64,000 nucleotides of DNA. Source: Naumovozyma dairenensis CBS 421 (taxonomy: Eukaryota > Ascomycota > Saccharomycetes > Saccharomycetales > Saccharomycetaceae). Positions 1-14,014 of the stretch are shown here, in pieces. Position numbers and translations under genes: made by a program. The DNA lies in contig NC_016486.1 of the NCBI RefSeq assembly GCF_000227115.2, forward strand, positions 682,001 to 746,000. The letters are read 5' to 3'. The notes under the pieces are model-generated. The model was given only the letters and a program-made list of their open reading frames with translations, ran no database searches and was not told where the DNA came from. Positions within the stretch are counted from its first letter, which is position 1, and each line of letters starts with the position of its first letter.

Positions 1-2580
1 TAAATAATAACTTGTTGAATTGATATCATCCACTTCATATGTGGTTCTCTTATTGGACATTGTTTCCAAAATGTCGTATTTCAAATAAAATGGAGGTTCA
101 CCCTTTAAATCAATTGGTATCTTAGTATGACCACCTAGACATAATTTAATGACATCATTACGAGAAGAAGAGGTCAATTTTTTGGAATTAATTCTTGCAC
201 TTGGTTTCACTCTCATGGAAGTCTTGAAAGTGTAATCGTTAGCTGGTAATAATTGGATTGGATCTCTAAATAAATCATTTGTTAAATTATCGAAAATGAT
301 TTGGTAATCACCTTCTTGAGATGGAATGAAAGTGAATTTATTTCTTGAAGTCTTAGAATCTAGTCTCTTGGTATCATATAATTTTGTGATGATTTTATTT
401 GTACGTGGATCTTTAATCATCTTGTAAATTTTAGCGTTATAATTATATGGTGGTATACCAGTGAATAAAAGATCGAAATTCAATCCAGTTTGACCGACAC
501 ATTCATCCATTATTGATCTTGACGTGACTTTTAAAGTTGGTGGGATAGGTTCAGTGACCAAGACATCAGATTTACCGATGATTACACCGGGGCAAAAATT
601 TGAATTTATTGATTCTAGAGTGTAAGCACCTGGGTATGGAGCATCGAATTTATATTTCATTAGATGAGAAGTTATATTATCCAAATTTTTCTTATTACCA
701 TTCGAATCAGTGTATGATAATACGACATTATAAGGGGATTCTAAGACACTGTTGTTATTGTTATTGTTATCCTTATTTGAAGTATCGTCATCTTCGAAAT
801 TAATAAAGATGGAAGTCTTTGTTGGTGAATAAGGATCATAATGTTCTTCTAATGATGCCTTTGGTATGGAATGAGCATTGAATTGATAGATAGAATCGAA
901 TTTTTCTAATAATTCATTTGAAAAAGTGGAAAAATCAATGATGTTACCGAGACTATCGATTAATTTATCAATTCTATAAGAATAATGTCCCTTTTCATTA
1001 ATTATTGATGATAAGTTAATATGAACTGGTTGATTATGAGCCCATTGTAAGTCTGACAATTCATTATCATTGAATACAAATCTTTTCCTTTGTCTTTGAG
1101 AATGGGAATGTAATGTTAAATGGGATGAATCGACGTCAAACATCTTGTCATGAATGTTTTTATTAGGGTTCTCTTTGGATTGTGTATGTTGAGAAGTTGG
1201 ATATTGTAATGGAGATTGGAAATATTCCGGTTGTAAATTATCATCTTCAAATTGATAGACTTTACCATCAATTATCTTGGAATAAATTAATTTTAAAGGC
1301 GGTACTCCTTGAATATCGATTGCAATGGAATCCACGTCACCTATACATTTATCCTTTGATAATGAATTAGTTGGTGATGATATAGAAGCAATTGGACAAT
1401 GAGGGACAATTAAATGAGATTTTAAAATTTTCAAAGATAAACCTTTTGAATCTACGATTTTTTTAATTTGATAAAATCCAATCTCATTAATTGGAATATT
1501 GATGTATCGAATTGTGGAATCTTTAGAAGTGTCACCATGTAATTTTGAATCTTTCAATATCAAAAAAGTTGGATCATTAATAATTTTGAAAGAATTTTTA
1601 TTTTTACCCTTTGTTAAATTTCTTAATTGGATTTCATTTGTGTATAAATCTCTATATTCTAATTGAATGAATTGAATTTCTTGTGTGGAATTGATTCTAA
1701 TTGGTATATTTAAACTATTATTTGGTATATAACCATTTAAGTTGGAGTCTAATGGTAAACAGAAGGAATCATGCAAAGGGTTTAACATTGCAGTATTTTC
1801 AGGTAATATTTTGATTGTCAACGCACCTTTAAAATGAGAGGATGATGAAGATTTCATTAATTTTCTATGATTTATTGTTGATCCTGTGACACTTAATTCT
1901 TTGGAATACAATTTTTTCCAACTTGTAATCATCATTGAAATAAATATAAAATTATGTTCTTGAGACAAGACAATTGTGGTAATTGACATTATAGCAATTT
2001 GTATGATTACAATCCATTTAGTGAATGTTAATTTTGGTATATTAAAAGTTGGTAAAAGGTAAAAGAACATAGAGTCAATGATTAAATATTTTGAGATGAA
2101 ATTGAAACGAGAATAAAAATTTGATGATGAATTGAATAAAATGCCAGGAACAGGTAACCCACTTTTTAAAAGTATTAAATCATAAATTTTATAACCTTGA
2201 ATTAATAAGAATAACAGTAGGATAAGGGTTCTTTGTTTAGAGACTTCTAATATATCTGTGGATATCAGTGGTTGGATATTGGCGTTGTTATTGCCATTTC
2301 CCTTGCTGTTCTTGTTATTGTTATTTTGTCCATTAAGAGGTGAGGAGTGGTGATCTGTATAGTGTATATCTGGCGAAGATCGTGATGATGAACGTGGATG
2401 TCGCGAACGAATGGTAAAATCATGTTCATTATTATTAGTGGTTTGAGCGTTATAAGAAGAGAAAGCATCTTTCTCCTGTGTTTTAATGTCAATTGGAGAT
2501 GCCGGTGATGAAGACGCATATGTCTTCATCCAATGATCTCCTCGAGGAGTATCATTGAAGATGTTATATCTATTTTCCAT
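1..2580 (-). CDS. POM152: Nuclear pore membrane protein Pom152 (partial, 3' end outside window)
   Basis: Integral membrane nucleoporin of the pore membrane ring. The frame is open from the ATG at 2578-2580 to the left edge, 860 codons, against about 1337 residues for the S. cerevisiae protein, so roughly the C-terminal third lies outside. The N-terminus MENRYNIFNDTPRGDHWM is almost the same as yeast Pom152. A low-complexity cytosolic region comes first. Hydrophobic segments follow in the stretch encoded around 2270-1930, which anchor the protein in the pore membrane. After them is the long lumenal part made of repeated Ig-like beta domains (recurring patterns such as CIGD...G.PP). It is divergent from SAS2 across a 670-bp spacer. 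In S. cerevisiae ECM16 lies between the two; it is absent here. Identity is very secure. Confidence 0.96.
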   Translation of the reverse strand, partial: MENRYNIFNDTPRGDHWMKTYASSSPASPIDIKTQEKDAFSSYNAQTTNNNEHDFTIRSRHPRSSSRSSPDIHYTDHHSSPLNGQNNNNKNSKGNGNNNANIQPLISTDILEVSKQRTLILLLFLLIQGYKIYDLILLKSGLPVPGILFNSSSNFYSRFNFISKYLIIDSMFFYLLPTFNIPKLTFTKWIVIIQIAIMSITTIVLSQEHNFIFISMMITSWKKLYSKELSVTGSTINHRKLMKSSSSSHFKGALTIKILPENTAMLNPLHDSFCLPLDSNLNGYIPNNSLNIPIRINSTQEIQFIQLEYRDLYTNEIQLRNLTKGKNKNSFKIINDPTFLILKDSKLHGDTSKDSTIRYINIPINEIGFYQIKKIVDSKGLSLKILKSHLIVPHCPIASISSPTNSLSKDKCIGDVDSIAIDIQGVPPLKLIYSKIIDGKVYQFEDDNLQPEYFQSPLQYPTSQHTQSKENPNKNIHDKMFDVDSSHLTLHSHSQRQRKRFVFNDNELSDLQWAHNQPVHINLSSIINEKGHYSYRIDKLIDSLGNIIDFSTFSNELLEKFDSIYQFNAHSIPKASLEEHYDPYSPTKTSIFINFEDDDTSNKDNNNNNNSVLESPYNVVLSYTDSNGNKKNLDNITSHLMKYKFDAPYPGAYTLESINSNFCPGVIIGKSDVLVTEPIPPTLKVTSRSIMDECVGQTGLNFDLLFTGIPPYNYNAKIYKMIKDPRTNKIITKLYDTKRLDSKTSRNKFTFIPSQEGDYQIIFDNLTNDLFRDPIQLLPANDYTFKTSMRVKPSARINSKKLTSSSRNDVIKLCLGGHTKIPIDLKGEPPFYLKYDILETMSNKRTTYEVDDINSTSYYL

Positions 2581-3250
2581 GAGGAATGAAGGTGATGGAT
2601 ATGGATCAATTGAAAGGAGACTATGTAAGATGTGAAATTTGTACGTCAATGCACCAATCAGTTGTGATATTCAATAATAAAAACAAAAAATCTTTTTCCC
2701 TCGAGTATAAGATTTGATCTAATCTGATATGTCTATCTTATAATTAGTTATATCTCTTGTCAAGCCGTAACCATTTACCTAAATATTCTTTTGTTTATTG
2801 TATTTTATGTATTTTATGTATTTTATGTATACTATTGCAATATTGTAATAATAATGACAAGAGCCCATCTCGCTATTTTGCCGTTTAAAGTGATTTTGGA
2901 AATTCCCAGTTTGTTTACTTTTCGAAAAATCATAAAACGTCACAAATCCTTCAAAAAATAAATGTTTAATGGATTTGTGACACATACCCGCGGTATCTAC
3001 CCACGAATCGATCCATGGGTAACTTTTCCAAACTGGAAAACTGAAAAAACTGAAAAATGTCAATACATACATAAGATTACATTAAATTGGGATGGAGTGG
3101 GATGAGTGGAGAATAGACGCTCAAAGCTAAACTTACATAGAGACTATAGACATTATCTGTACATGATAGCTTCGGTAAGCGGTCTACCTATTCCATTTCT
3201 GATAAGGTGAGGGGGGTTGAATAGGGCTGCATGGCTGCAATAACGGGACA
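2581..3250. promoter_or_regulatory. Divergent POM152/SAS2 intergenic region
   Basis: Shared upstream region of two divergent genes. It holds a perfect 9-bp tandem repeat (TATTTTATG three times, 2801-2827) and otherwise AT-rich DNA. A 97-codon ATG ORF on the minus strand (2779-3072) runs through the repeat and has no recognisable similarity, so I do not call it a gene. No RNA gene was seen. Confidence 0.5.
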
Positions 3251-4492
3251 ATGGAAATGAATCAGCAACAGACTAATACAATAATTTCGAAGAAAAAAAC
3301 TACAAAAACTACAAAGAAAAGGAAGATCAATGCTATTAATGCGAAAACCTCAAATAATAATAACAACCTTAATGCAGATACAGACATAGATGCTGCTGCA
3401 TATGATGTCGAAGAAGAAGAAGAAGAAGAAGAAGAAGAAGAAGAAGATGAAGACAATTTATATGGGATCTTAAATACAAGGAACATCAAACAAGTCCAGT
3501 TTGGATTAGACAAACGATTCCCCACATGGTATGGTAGTAATGTTTATTTCAATCCAGATACTTTGACCCTTGGTATTAATAATAATCACAATAATCACGC
3601 GTCCCAACATATCGCTATCAGTGGTACCTCACCGTCGAGGAAGACGGTACCATCACACTCTTTACCAACACGCGATACCAAAACAGTCACATTTGCTTCT
3701 ATCTCAAAGCAGGCGCGAAATAAAAGGAAACAACAAAGGAAATTGGTAACAAATTCAGGCTATTGGTTAGACACTCTATACATATGTGAATATTGTTTCA
3801 AATACACATCAGATTCCGACTCACTAGCATTACACACTTTAAAATGTCGTTACAAGAACTCACCCCCAGGGAGAATAAAATATAAAAGTACCAAATATAC
3901 CATCAGAAGAGTAAAAGGATATAAACATAAATTATTTTGTCAATGTCTTTGTCTCTTCACAAAATTATTTCTTGATAACAAATCCATGTATTTCAAAGTA
4001 GATCATTATGACTTTTACATTCTATATGAAACAGGGACGAGTACGCCCAACCCGATGGGATTCTTCTCGAAGGATTTGATATCTTACAATAGGAACAATC
4101 TAGCTTGTATCTTGGTTTTCCCACCGTATCAAAGAAGGAAATTGGGATCATTATTGATTGAATTTTCATACAAATTGTCCAAATTCGATAATATTACCTC
4201 GGGGCCTGAGTTACCATTGTCACCCTTTGGATTGATTGGATATTTGAAATATTGGTCACAAATTATTTGTTGGGAATTGATTGAAGGTCAATTGGCCAAT
4301 TTTGATGGTGTCACGTTGGAGAATATTTCTACTGTCACGGGATTAAGAATTAATGATATTATTATGACTTTGAAACATTTAGGTTGTATCGGAGAGAATA
4401 ATCAAATTATATTGAATGTGCTAAGGACATGGTTGAAAGCCCATGAGATTTCATTCATGATAGAAGATGAATATTTGTTATTAGATGATTGA
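3251..4492 (+). CDS. SAS2: MYST histone acetyltransferase Sas2 (SAS-I catalytic subunit)
   Basis: Catalytic subunit of the SAS-I complex, which acetylates histone H4 Lys16 and limits the spread of silent chromatin. The protein has 413 residues against 338 in S. cerevisiae; the excess is a basic N-terminus and a run of glutamates (about 55-68) encoded by a GAA repeat. From about residue 70 it tracks yeast Sas2 closely (YGILNTRNIKQVQFGL). A C2HC MYST zinc finger is formed by C179, C182, H195 and C199. The autoacetylated lysine is K249 in YFKVDHYDFY, the cysteine of NLACIL is C286, and the catalytic glutamate is E320 in SGPELPLS. The acetyl-CoA loop reads QRRKLG at 294-299, where the family has QRRGLG: the first glycine is lysine (codon AAA). 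The start is the first in-frame ATG; an internal start would remove only low-complexity sequence. Confidence 0.95.
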   Translation: MEMNQQQTNTIISKKKTTKTTKKRKINAINAKTSNNNNNLNADTDIDAAAYDVEEEEEEEEEEEEDEDNLYGILNTRNIKQVQFGLDKRFPTWYGSNVYFNPDTLTLGINNNHNNHASQHIAISGTSPSRKTVPSHSLPTRDTKTVTFASISKQARNKRKQQRKLVTNSGYWLDTLYICEYCFKYTSDSDSLALHTLKCRYKNSPPGRIKYKSTKYTIRRVKGYKHKLFCQCLCLFTKLFLDNKSMYFKVDHYDFYILYETGTSTPNPMGFFSKDLISYNRNNLACILVFPPYQRRKLGSLLIEFSYKLSKFDNITSGPELPLSPFGLIGYLKYWSQIICWELIEGQLANFDGVTLENISTVTGLRINDIIMTLKHLGCIGENNQIILNVLRTWLKAHEISFMIEDEYLLLDD

Positions 4493-5002
4493 TAGCTGTA
4501 TGTATGTATGTAATTGACAATATCTACGTAGTAAGAGTAAGTTGAAGTTTTACGACAGTAAAACAATTATCATTTTTGTTATTTTATTTTATGACATTAT
4601 TCGGAAATGTCTGGGTGCCGCATACACTCAGATAGACCTAAGGGTTAAATTAAAAAGGAATGTGTTGCGGCCCTACTTTATAGTGATAGAGCCGCACCAT
4701 GTCAATATCAGGGTTAAGAAGTTTATCATTTTGAAATTTCACCAAAAAAATAAGAAAAGAATAATGAAATTGCAACATTAATTATTAAATAACCTTTGAT
4801 AGTTGTCGTTCGATGGGTTATCCAGATTTTTATGATCTCTGGATAGCCGCTTGAATCCATATTCTTCTTAATAGGATATAAACAAATAGAAAACACATGT
4901 CAAATATCGATATAAACAAAGGAATGACTATACAGTAGCATACGCAATCAACAAACTTTTTTTCATAAAATAACACCACATTTATACACACCTCCTCTTA
5001 GA
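4493..5002. other. SAS2-DLT1 intergenic region with a strong hairpin
   Basis: Contains a hairpin at 4816-4848. TATCCAGA (4819-4826) pairs with TCTGGATA (4838-4845) around an 11-nt loop, and the stem extends by one wobble and two GC pairs. It lies between the SAS2 stop and the DLT1 start, so it could sit in the DLT1 leader or in the SAS2 3' end. The open frame at 4542-4781 starts with TTG and resembles nothing known; it is left out. Confidence 0.45.
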
Positions 5003-6172
5003 ATGCCGACAATAATAAAGATCAAAAGTTGGCTCTATAAGGCTTCCTTATTCATATCTATACTATTGTTAATTGGATTCTCATCAGTCTTACCCATTGA
5101 TTCCATAGCTCAAGCTTCTCAATCAGAAAATAACGCATTAAACACATTCATAGTAGTAGGTGCCCTAGTAGCATTCGCTGTCGTCTGCATAATCAGCATA
5201 GTAGGTAGAATGTATCTTCATAAGAGTTGTCTCAAGGATATACCGAGAAGGTACGTACCTATCACCACAGCAGATCTGCCGCATGCCCCCAGTAGGGAGA
5301 ACATAATTAAAAACATGGAAAGATCAAAAGAATTGACAGTCCTATTTAAGATACCGAAGGATCCTGTAATCCATCCAGGATTAGAACCACCCATTAGATG
5401 TGATGACCCCAATATAGAGAAGTTATTCCCGGAATATTTGAACTATAAAGTTTGTGTTAAAAGTGTCACAGAGACATTAAAATACAAGGGTATCTTTTTA
5501 AATACCTATGCTACTGACTTTAATTTGAATGATTCATTCTCAGATTTGATTTACCGTCAATTTATCGAAGGTAATACTCGGAATTATGATCAGGTTCAAA
5601 AGGCGTATACGTTTATTGACCTCTATGAATCTTTCCAATTCTCAAATAAAGAAATTGCAAGAGATGATTTCGTACAATTTGTTAATTTATCTCTATATTT
5701 CCATGATATACTGATGGGGAATGATACCTCGAAACAGCAAAAACAAACGAACAAAAATTTATGGAATGAAAGTTTCTATCATGAGGAGAAAACACCGGCT
5801 GCTCAAACTAATAATAATGATAATAATAATAATAATCAAAATTCACTACCGCATATAATTATTAATAATAATGATAAGGATTATAATGAGCCATTCGACT
5901 TAACACAAAACAACTCTAATTACGACCTGGATTATGACGATGGAACTGGCGCTGCAGCACCTGATGAAATGGAATATTTCCCAGAATCTCAAAGAAATCC
6001 TTCCTACGTAATTAGAAGAAATAGTACAAGTACCGTAGCACAAAGAATACCGTCTACTGTAATATTAGATGAAGATGGTGAACCTGACCCCTTGGAACCT
6101 ATACCAATCCAAAATTCCCCTCAAGAAATGGTCTCGAAAGTGGAAAGCTACGGTACTGTCATACACCATTAA
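5003..6172 (+). CDS. DLT1: Dlt1, fungal two-helix membrane protein
   Basis: Ortholog of S. cerevisiae DLT1 (YMR126C), the neighbour of SAS2 there too. It is a membrane protein of poorly defined role, so no biochemical function is claimed. The protein has 389 residues against about 342. There are two hydrophobic segments, about residues 13-32 and 46-68, separated by the near-invariant stretch GFSSVLPIDSIAQAS. Then comes a conserved cytosolic region (HKSCLKDIPRRYVPI, DPVIHPGLEPP.RCDDPN, EYLNYK.C.KS.TE.LKY.G). The C-terminal third is variable and asparagine-rich, which accounts for the extra length. The start is the first ATG of the frame and directly precedes the first membrane segment, as in the yeast protein. 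Convergent with STO1. Confidence 0.93.
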   Translation: MPTIIKIKSWLYKASLFISILLLIGFSSVLPIDSIAQASQSENNALNTFIVVGALVAFAVVCIISIVGRMYLHKSCLKDIPRRYVPITTADLPHAPSRENIIKNMERSKELTVLFKIPKDPVIHPGLEPPIRCDDPNIEKLFPEYLNYKVCVKSVTETLKYKGIFLNTYATDFNLNDSFSDLIYRQFIEGNTRNYDQVQKAYTFIDLYESFQFSNKEIARDDFVQFVNLSLYFHDILMGNDTSKQQKQTNKNLWNESFYHEEKTPAAQTNNNDNNNNNQNSLPHIIINNNDKDYNEPFDLTQNNSNYDLDYDDGTGAAAPDEMEYFPESQRNPSYVIRRNSTSTVAQRIPSTVILDEDGEPDPLEPIPIQNSPQEMVSKVESYGTVIHH

Positions 6173-6624
6173 TATGATTATTCAATAACTCAGACCAACA
6201 ATTGTAACAATAATAACAACACTAATAACAACGCCAGCAACAACACTAATAACAAGAACTTTACCATGCATTATACTACATATATAAAACCGTCAACCTC
6301 ATCGCATAACCACCTACTAGAGATATGTACTGTCCCGCAGGTACTTCTAGTAGTAAACTAATTTAGTCAAATCTATTTAATTTCTAATTTAATTTCATCG
6401 AATAAAAAATCCTTTGATATTTCAAGCATCTTTTCATAACAAAAATACCTGCGTAGTTTTTTTCTTTGTAACGTTTTAATATTGAATTACATGTAGTAAA
6501 AGTTAGCCAAGCCGTAAACTATGGCTATTACTTATTGTAACAAAAAAGAATTACATATACTATACAATATACAGTAGAAGATAGATAATAAACTACATAA
6601 TACCACGCCAAAATTGAAACAATT
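6173..6624. other. Convergent DLT1/STO1 3' intergenic region
   Basis: AT-rich, with CAA/AAC-type low complexity just after DLT1 (6195-6260). Both flanking genes end here. I see no gene or structured element. Confidence 0.4.
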
Positions 6625-9231
6625 TTAAATAGAATTAACTTCATTTATCCATTTGGAAATTTGTGCTCTTGTTGGTTCATGAGGAATTGCATTCTCAATT
6701 CCACTATTGAATTTATCAACTAGAACACGATATTCATCTGAATATTTTCTTAAAAGACTCTTAATAAAACTCGTAACGGTAGCATATTTCCAACTTAAAT
6801 TAAATCTTCTTGATTCATTCACATCGGTAAAATCAATATCCATATCTGAAGACACATTAGGTACGACAATATCTTCATCTTCTTGAACTCCTAAATCTTT
6901 AATAGTACCATTAACAATAATACATAATTTCTCAAAGACAATCTCAAAATCAGCAACAGATTGGGGATTCGATATAAGTTCTTGAGATAAATTCCTGAAA
7001 ATGGCTTCAATCGCAGTAGATTCGATAAGCCCATGATTTATACCATCATTCAGATTACTTTCATCAAAACAGAAATCATAAATACTCTTGGTACTAACTA
7101 ATTTAGCGAATTTCAACGCATCAACAATTAAAAACCCGTTTTGTGAGTTTGTATTCCAATATCTTAACACAGCTTCAATCATTGTATATTCTTTCAAATC
7201 TTGATCCATTTCTAATTTACTGAAAATTTCAAGTAATTCATCTCTCAAATCATTGATATATTTATTAGCATGAGATAATGATCTACTACCAGAATGAACT
7301 ACTGCCTGCATGATTACTATGATAACAAAACGAGTGAAATCTGTAATTTCATTACCATATTCTTCTTTGATAGTATTGATTATTTCTTCTAAATCTTTCA
7401 GTTCTCTTTGATTGTTTGGTTTATGAATATAATCTAAAATTTGACGAACTTGCGCTTCCATTGGGACGCTATCCAATTTGAAAAATAAGTCATCAACTTT
7501 AACATCTTCCATTGTGACTAAATGATTAGTAAATAATGATTGATAGTAGTCCATCATTTTATCGTTAGAAATAAATGATGTATTTAAGTATTGCTTAAAC
7601 TCCTCAGGTAAACTATCTTCCACTTCAACCAAATTTGACGTCAATCTAATTTCCTTATGAATTAAATTCTTAATGAAATTGACCTTCGGATTATATGCAA
7701 TTCCATTGAATTTAATAGAATCATTTTCCCATTCTTTCCATTTCCATGAAAAATTAAAATTACTCATTTGAATGGAAAACCAATCCAAATATCTTAATTT
7801 CAATTCAAAGTCTAAATCATCCAAATTATTATAAAAGAATCTAAAGGCTCTACCGAAAACTGGTGCAATGGCCTTTGGTGAATCTTGACAAATATCCACC
7901 AATAAAGTATAGAAATAAGCAAATGGTTGAGAGACATTAGGTAATTTGAAAATCAAACTTAAAATGGTTTCAATTGCTAAATCTTCTATCTTATAAGTAG
8001 AGTTAGATGGATTTTCTTCATGAGATTGAATTAAATCTGCGATGGATGAACCTGCTTCAGCGAAAATACCAGGTTTATAAAACAAATCTAATGTGACAAC
8101 TTGTTTGGCCACTTCCTTCCTGTTAAATTCTAAACTTTCCACTATATCAATGATAATGTCATTGAATAATTGACCAGCGTATGTTGTAATTGGAACGACA
8201 GTTTCAAAATTACCCGTAGAATTAGGTAAATAAACATGGAAAATGTATCTTGGTGTCTTCCACATACTGTCGACGGATCCGAACCCTCTATCTAAATTAA
8301 CAAACGATTCTAATTGTTCAACAGTGGGCAATTCTAATGCATCATTGAAGCCTGATTCATCAACACCTTTTGTTGGATACATTTCTGACCAATCGTTATA
8401 TAATTCATACAATTTTTCCATGTTGTTAGCTAATACCTCTTTAACGTTTGGTAACGCAATTTGAATTAATTCGGTAACTGGATACGGACTACTTGTATTA
8501 TATTCTCGTAGAAGATCAACATTAATTTGTTTAATTTTGTAATTAGTTTCCACATAGGTAATTAATTCTTCCACTTTTTGTTGCAGTGATTCATCTGTCT
8601 TATTGAAAACGAAAAGAGCGGGGATATTTAGTAAAGTGTTGACATAAATGGCTTCAGATAATGGGACCCTCTTAGTTTCTTCTTTATTGTTTAATTCCAC
8701 AGCCAATTCAAATAATCTCTTATAAATTGCAATTATATCGTCCTTAATCATAATTGGAGATAACATAGATAAGTATCTTAAAATCAACTTGACTTTATTC
8801 CATGGACCAGTCTCGTTAGAAGTAACTTGGAAATCATCGTTAATACTTTCTTTACAATTATGTTGTAACTGCTCGAAAAAGAAATTGATAATACTTTTCC
8901 CAGCAACATTGTTTTCTGCATTGACTACCATAGTCAACAATGCAATGGCAGCTTGCTTTTGAGGCTGTTCCACAACAACAGAATATAAAGTTTTCAACAA
9001 TGCTTCATTGAAATAATCTTCATGACCATACTCATTTATGATAGCTTCACTTAAGAATTTAATATCATCTTCAAAAGCTTTTAATGATTCACCAATGGTA
9101 CAAATATCAGGCATCATTTCCTTACATAATTGAACAACAGGTGGGATTCTTTGTCTCTTTGGTGCTCGAGGTCTGAAATCACGATACCCATCATCTTCAT
9201 CGAAATCTCCCTTTCTTTTCCTATTAAACAT
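6625..9231 (-). CDS. STO1: Nuclear cap-binding complex large subunit Sto1/Cbc1 (CBP80)
   Basis: Large subunit of the nuclear cap-binding complex, which with Cbc2 binds the m7G cap and acts in splicing, export and decay. The protein has 868 residues against about 861. Similarity is continuous from the N-terminal nuclear-localisation-like MFNRKRKGDFDED...PKRQRIPP through the MIF4G-type helical repeats (QPQKQAAIALLTMVVNAENNVAGKSIINFFFEQL, seen in part) to the C-terminal IPHEPTRAQISKWI. S. cerevisiae STO1 has an intron after about eight codons. Here the reading frame is unbroken from ATG 9229-9231 through that position, so the intron is absent. The order DLT1-STO1-EPO1 matches S. cerevisiae. Identity is very secure. 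Confidence 0.97.
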   Translation of the reverse strand: MFNRKRKGDFDEDDGYRDFRPRAPKRQRIPPVVQLCKEMMPDICTIGESLKAFEDDIKFLSEAIINEYGHEDYFNEALLKTLYSVVVEQPQKQAAIALLTMVVNAENNVAGKSIINFFFEQLQHNCKESINDDFQVTSNETGPWNKVKLILRYLSMLSPIMIKDDIIAIYKRLFELAVELNNKEETKRVPLSEAIYVNTLLNIPALFVFNKTDESLQQKVEELITYVETNYKIKQINVDLLREYNTSSPYPVTELIQIALPNVKEVLANNMEKLYELYNDWSEMYPTKGVDESGFNDALELPTVEQLESFVNLDRGFGSVDSMWKTPRYIFHVYLPNSTGNFETVVPITTYAGQLFNDIIIDIVESLEFNRKEVAKQVVTLDLFYKPGIFAEAGSSIADLIQSHEENPSNSTYKIEDLAIETILSLIFKLPNVSQPFAYFYTLLVDICQDSPKAIAPVFGRAFRFFYNNLDDLDFELKLRYLDWFSIQMSNFNFSWKWKEWENDSIKFNGIAYNPKVNFIKNLIHKEIRLTSNLVEVEDSLPEEFKQYLNTSFISNDKMMDYYQSLFTNHLVTMEDVKVDDLFFKLDSVPMEAQVRQILDYIHKPNNQRELKDLEEIINTIKEEYGNEITDFTRFVIIVIMQAVVHSGSRSLSHANKYINDLRDELLEIFSKLEMDQDLKEYTMIEAVLRYWNTNSQNGFLIVDALKFAKLVSTKSIYDFCFDESNLNDGINHGLIESTAIEAIFRNLSQELISNPQSVADFEIVFEKLCIIVNGTIKDLGVQEDEDIVVPNVSSDMDIDFTDVNESRRFNLSWKYATVTSFIKSLLRKYSDEYRVLVDKFNSGIENAIPHEPTRAQISKWINEVNSI

Positions 9232-9567
9232 TGTTGATGGAGAGTTTCGTTTATTGTAGTAGTAAAAACTTCTCTTTTTGAAAACTTATCGATCAGATAG
9301 GATTAGCGAACTTGTTTTTCAATGATTGAATAGAATCCTTCTTCATAGTCTTCTTTAAAGTTAGTCCTTATTCTACTTTCCAAAGGCGATTCAAATCTGA
9401 AATCTGGAAATATTCTTCTTCTTCGAGATTTTCTTTCAGCTGTCAAACCGGGTAACCCCGAAACAGATAAAAACATACTACAAGACAGTTTCTTCTACAT
9501 TCGTTAATGTCAAATACTATATTAATACAAGACGTGTATTCCTTTTTATGTTGTATATTCTAATCCT
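9232..9567. other. STO1 upstream / EPO1 downstream spacer
   Basis: A 336-bp spacer between two minus-strand genes. It must hold the EPO1 3' end and the STO1 promoter. No distinct element was recognised. Confidence 0.35.
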
Positions 9568-13029
<3,462 letters not shown>

Positions 13030-14014
13030 CTTTTTTTCTATTTATAAAGATTGGTTTTTAGGTGAACCGATGAGCCGCAGATATACTGAAATTGGTATTG
13101 AAATTGGTATTTCCAGCTCAAATGATTATTAGTTGGATAGAAGCGGTGGGGCTAATGATAATAAAATTATGATTTTGGCAACAGTTAACTGACACTGAAT
13201 GCTTCGTCTACAAACTACCTCAATTATAAGTCGGATCTGTTCAGAAAGCTCATTTCTATTATTATTATTATTATTATTATTTTTCAATATTTTGAAATTC
13301 TCGGAAATATTTATCATGTTTTACGAACCCTTTATAAAAACTTGCCCTAATCAAAAACTTAGGTCTATTTTACTATCCCTTGAAGAGGTTAGAAGCAATG
13401 ACAACCCTGAATGAAAATCATGGTTACGATGGGTAACAGAAAAAGGCGTTTCCAAGTGAAAAATGTATTCACTATATTGGAAGAGAAGGATATTAAGAAA
13501 GTATGTCTTTGATAGCAAGAACGTTTCTTAATACTGGGCTTAGTTTATATTATATTTTATAAAATACGTAATTCAACCAGATTAAAACCTACGTGTCTGT
13601 AAAGTTTGTTATGTCAGTAGAAAATAATAGCGAACAACACTTCTGCCAAGAAGTCAAAAGTAGGACATCCCTAACGCTAGATTACATTTGTTCCTTCTAA
13701 AGACTCTAGTATAATCGACTGTTTTCTTCGAAGGTATAAAACCATTCTTTATCACTTACACTTGTTGAAGTAGCTTCGGTATCGTCGATAAAACTAGCAT
13801 TATGTAATAAACGTGTGTTAACAGTCAACTCATTTCATTATGATATATCTCTTCCCGATATATCTGCAAACAAATCGTTTGCATGTTTCAATTTGAACGT
13901 ATGTCACCTTTAATAGTTCCGTTATTGGTCATAGATACTGCTTCAGGTAGTGGTAAAATACTTAATATCATAATTATCAAAATATAAACAACGGAAAATA
14001 GTATTTAGTACACA
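13030..14014. other. EPO1 upstream region, no gene recognised
   Basis: AT-rich DNA with an (ATT)n run at 13256-13280 and two near-identical copies of a GAAATTGGTAT word near 13088-13110. Short ORFs here (for example 13199-13414) look like chance frames. No RNA gene was seen. Confidence 0.4.

Noticed and set aside
2779..3072. 97-codon ATG ORF on the minus strand
   Set aside because: No similarity to known yeast proteins. Its 3' part is the TATTTTATG repeat and it lies in a divergent promoter.
4542..4781. Open frame after SAS2
   Set aside because: Starts with TTG, with an ATG only at the very end; no conserved features.
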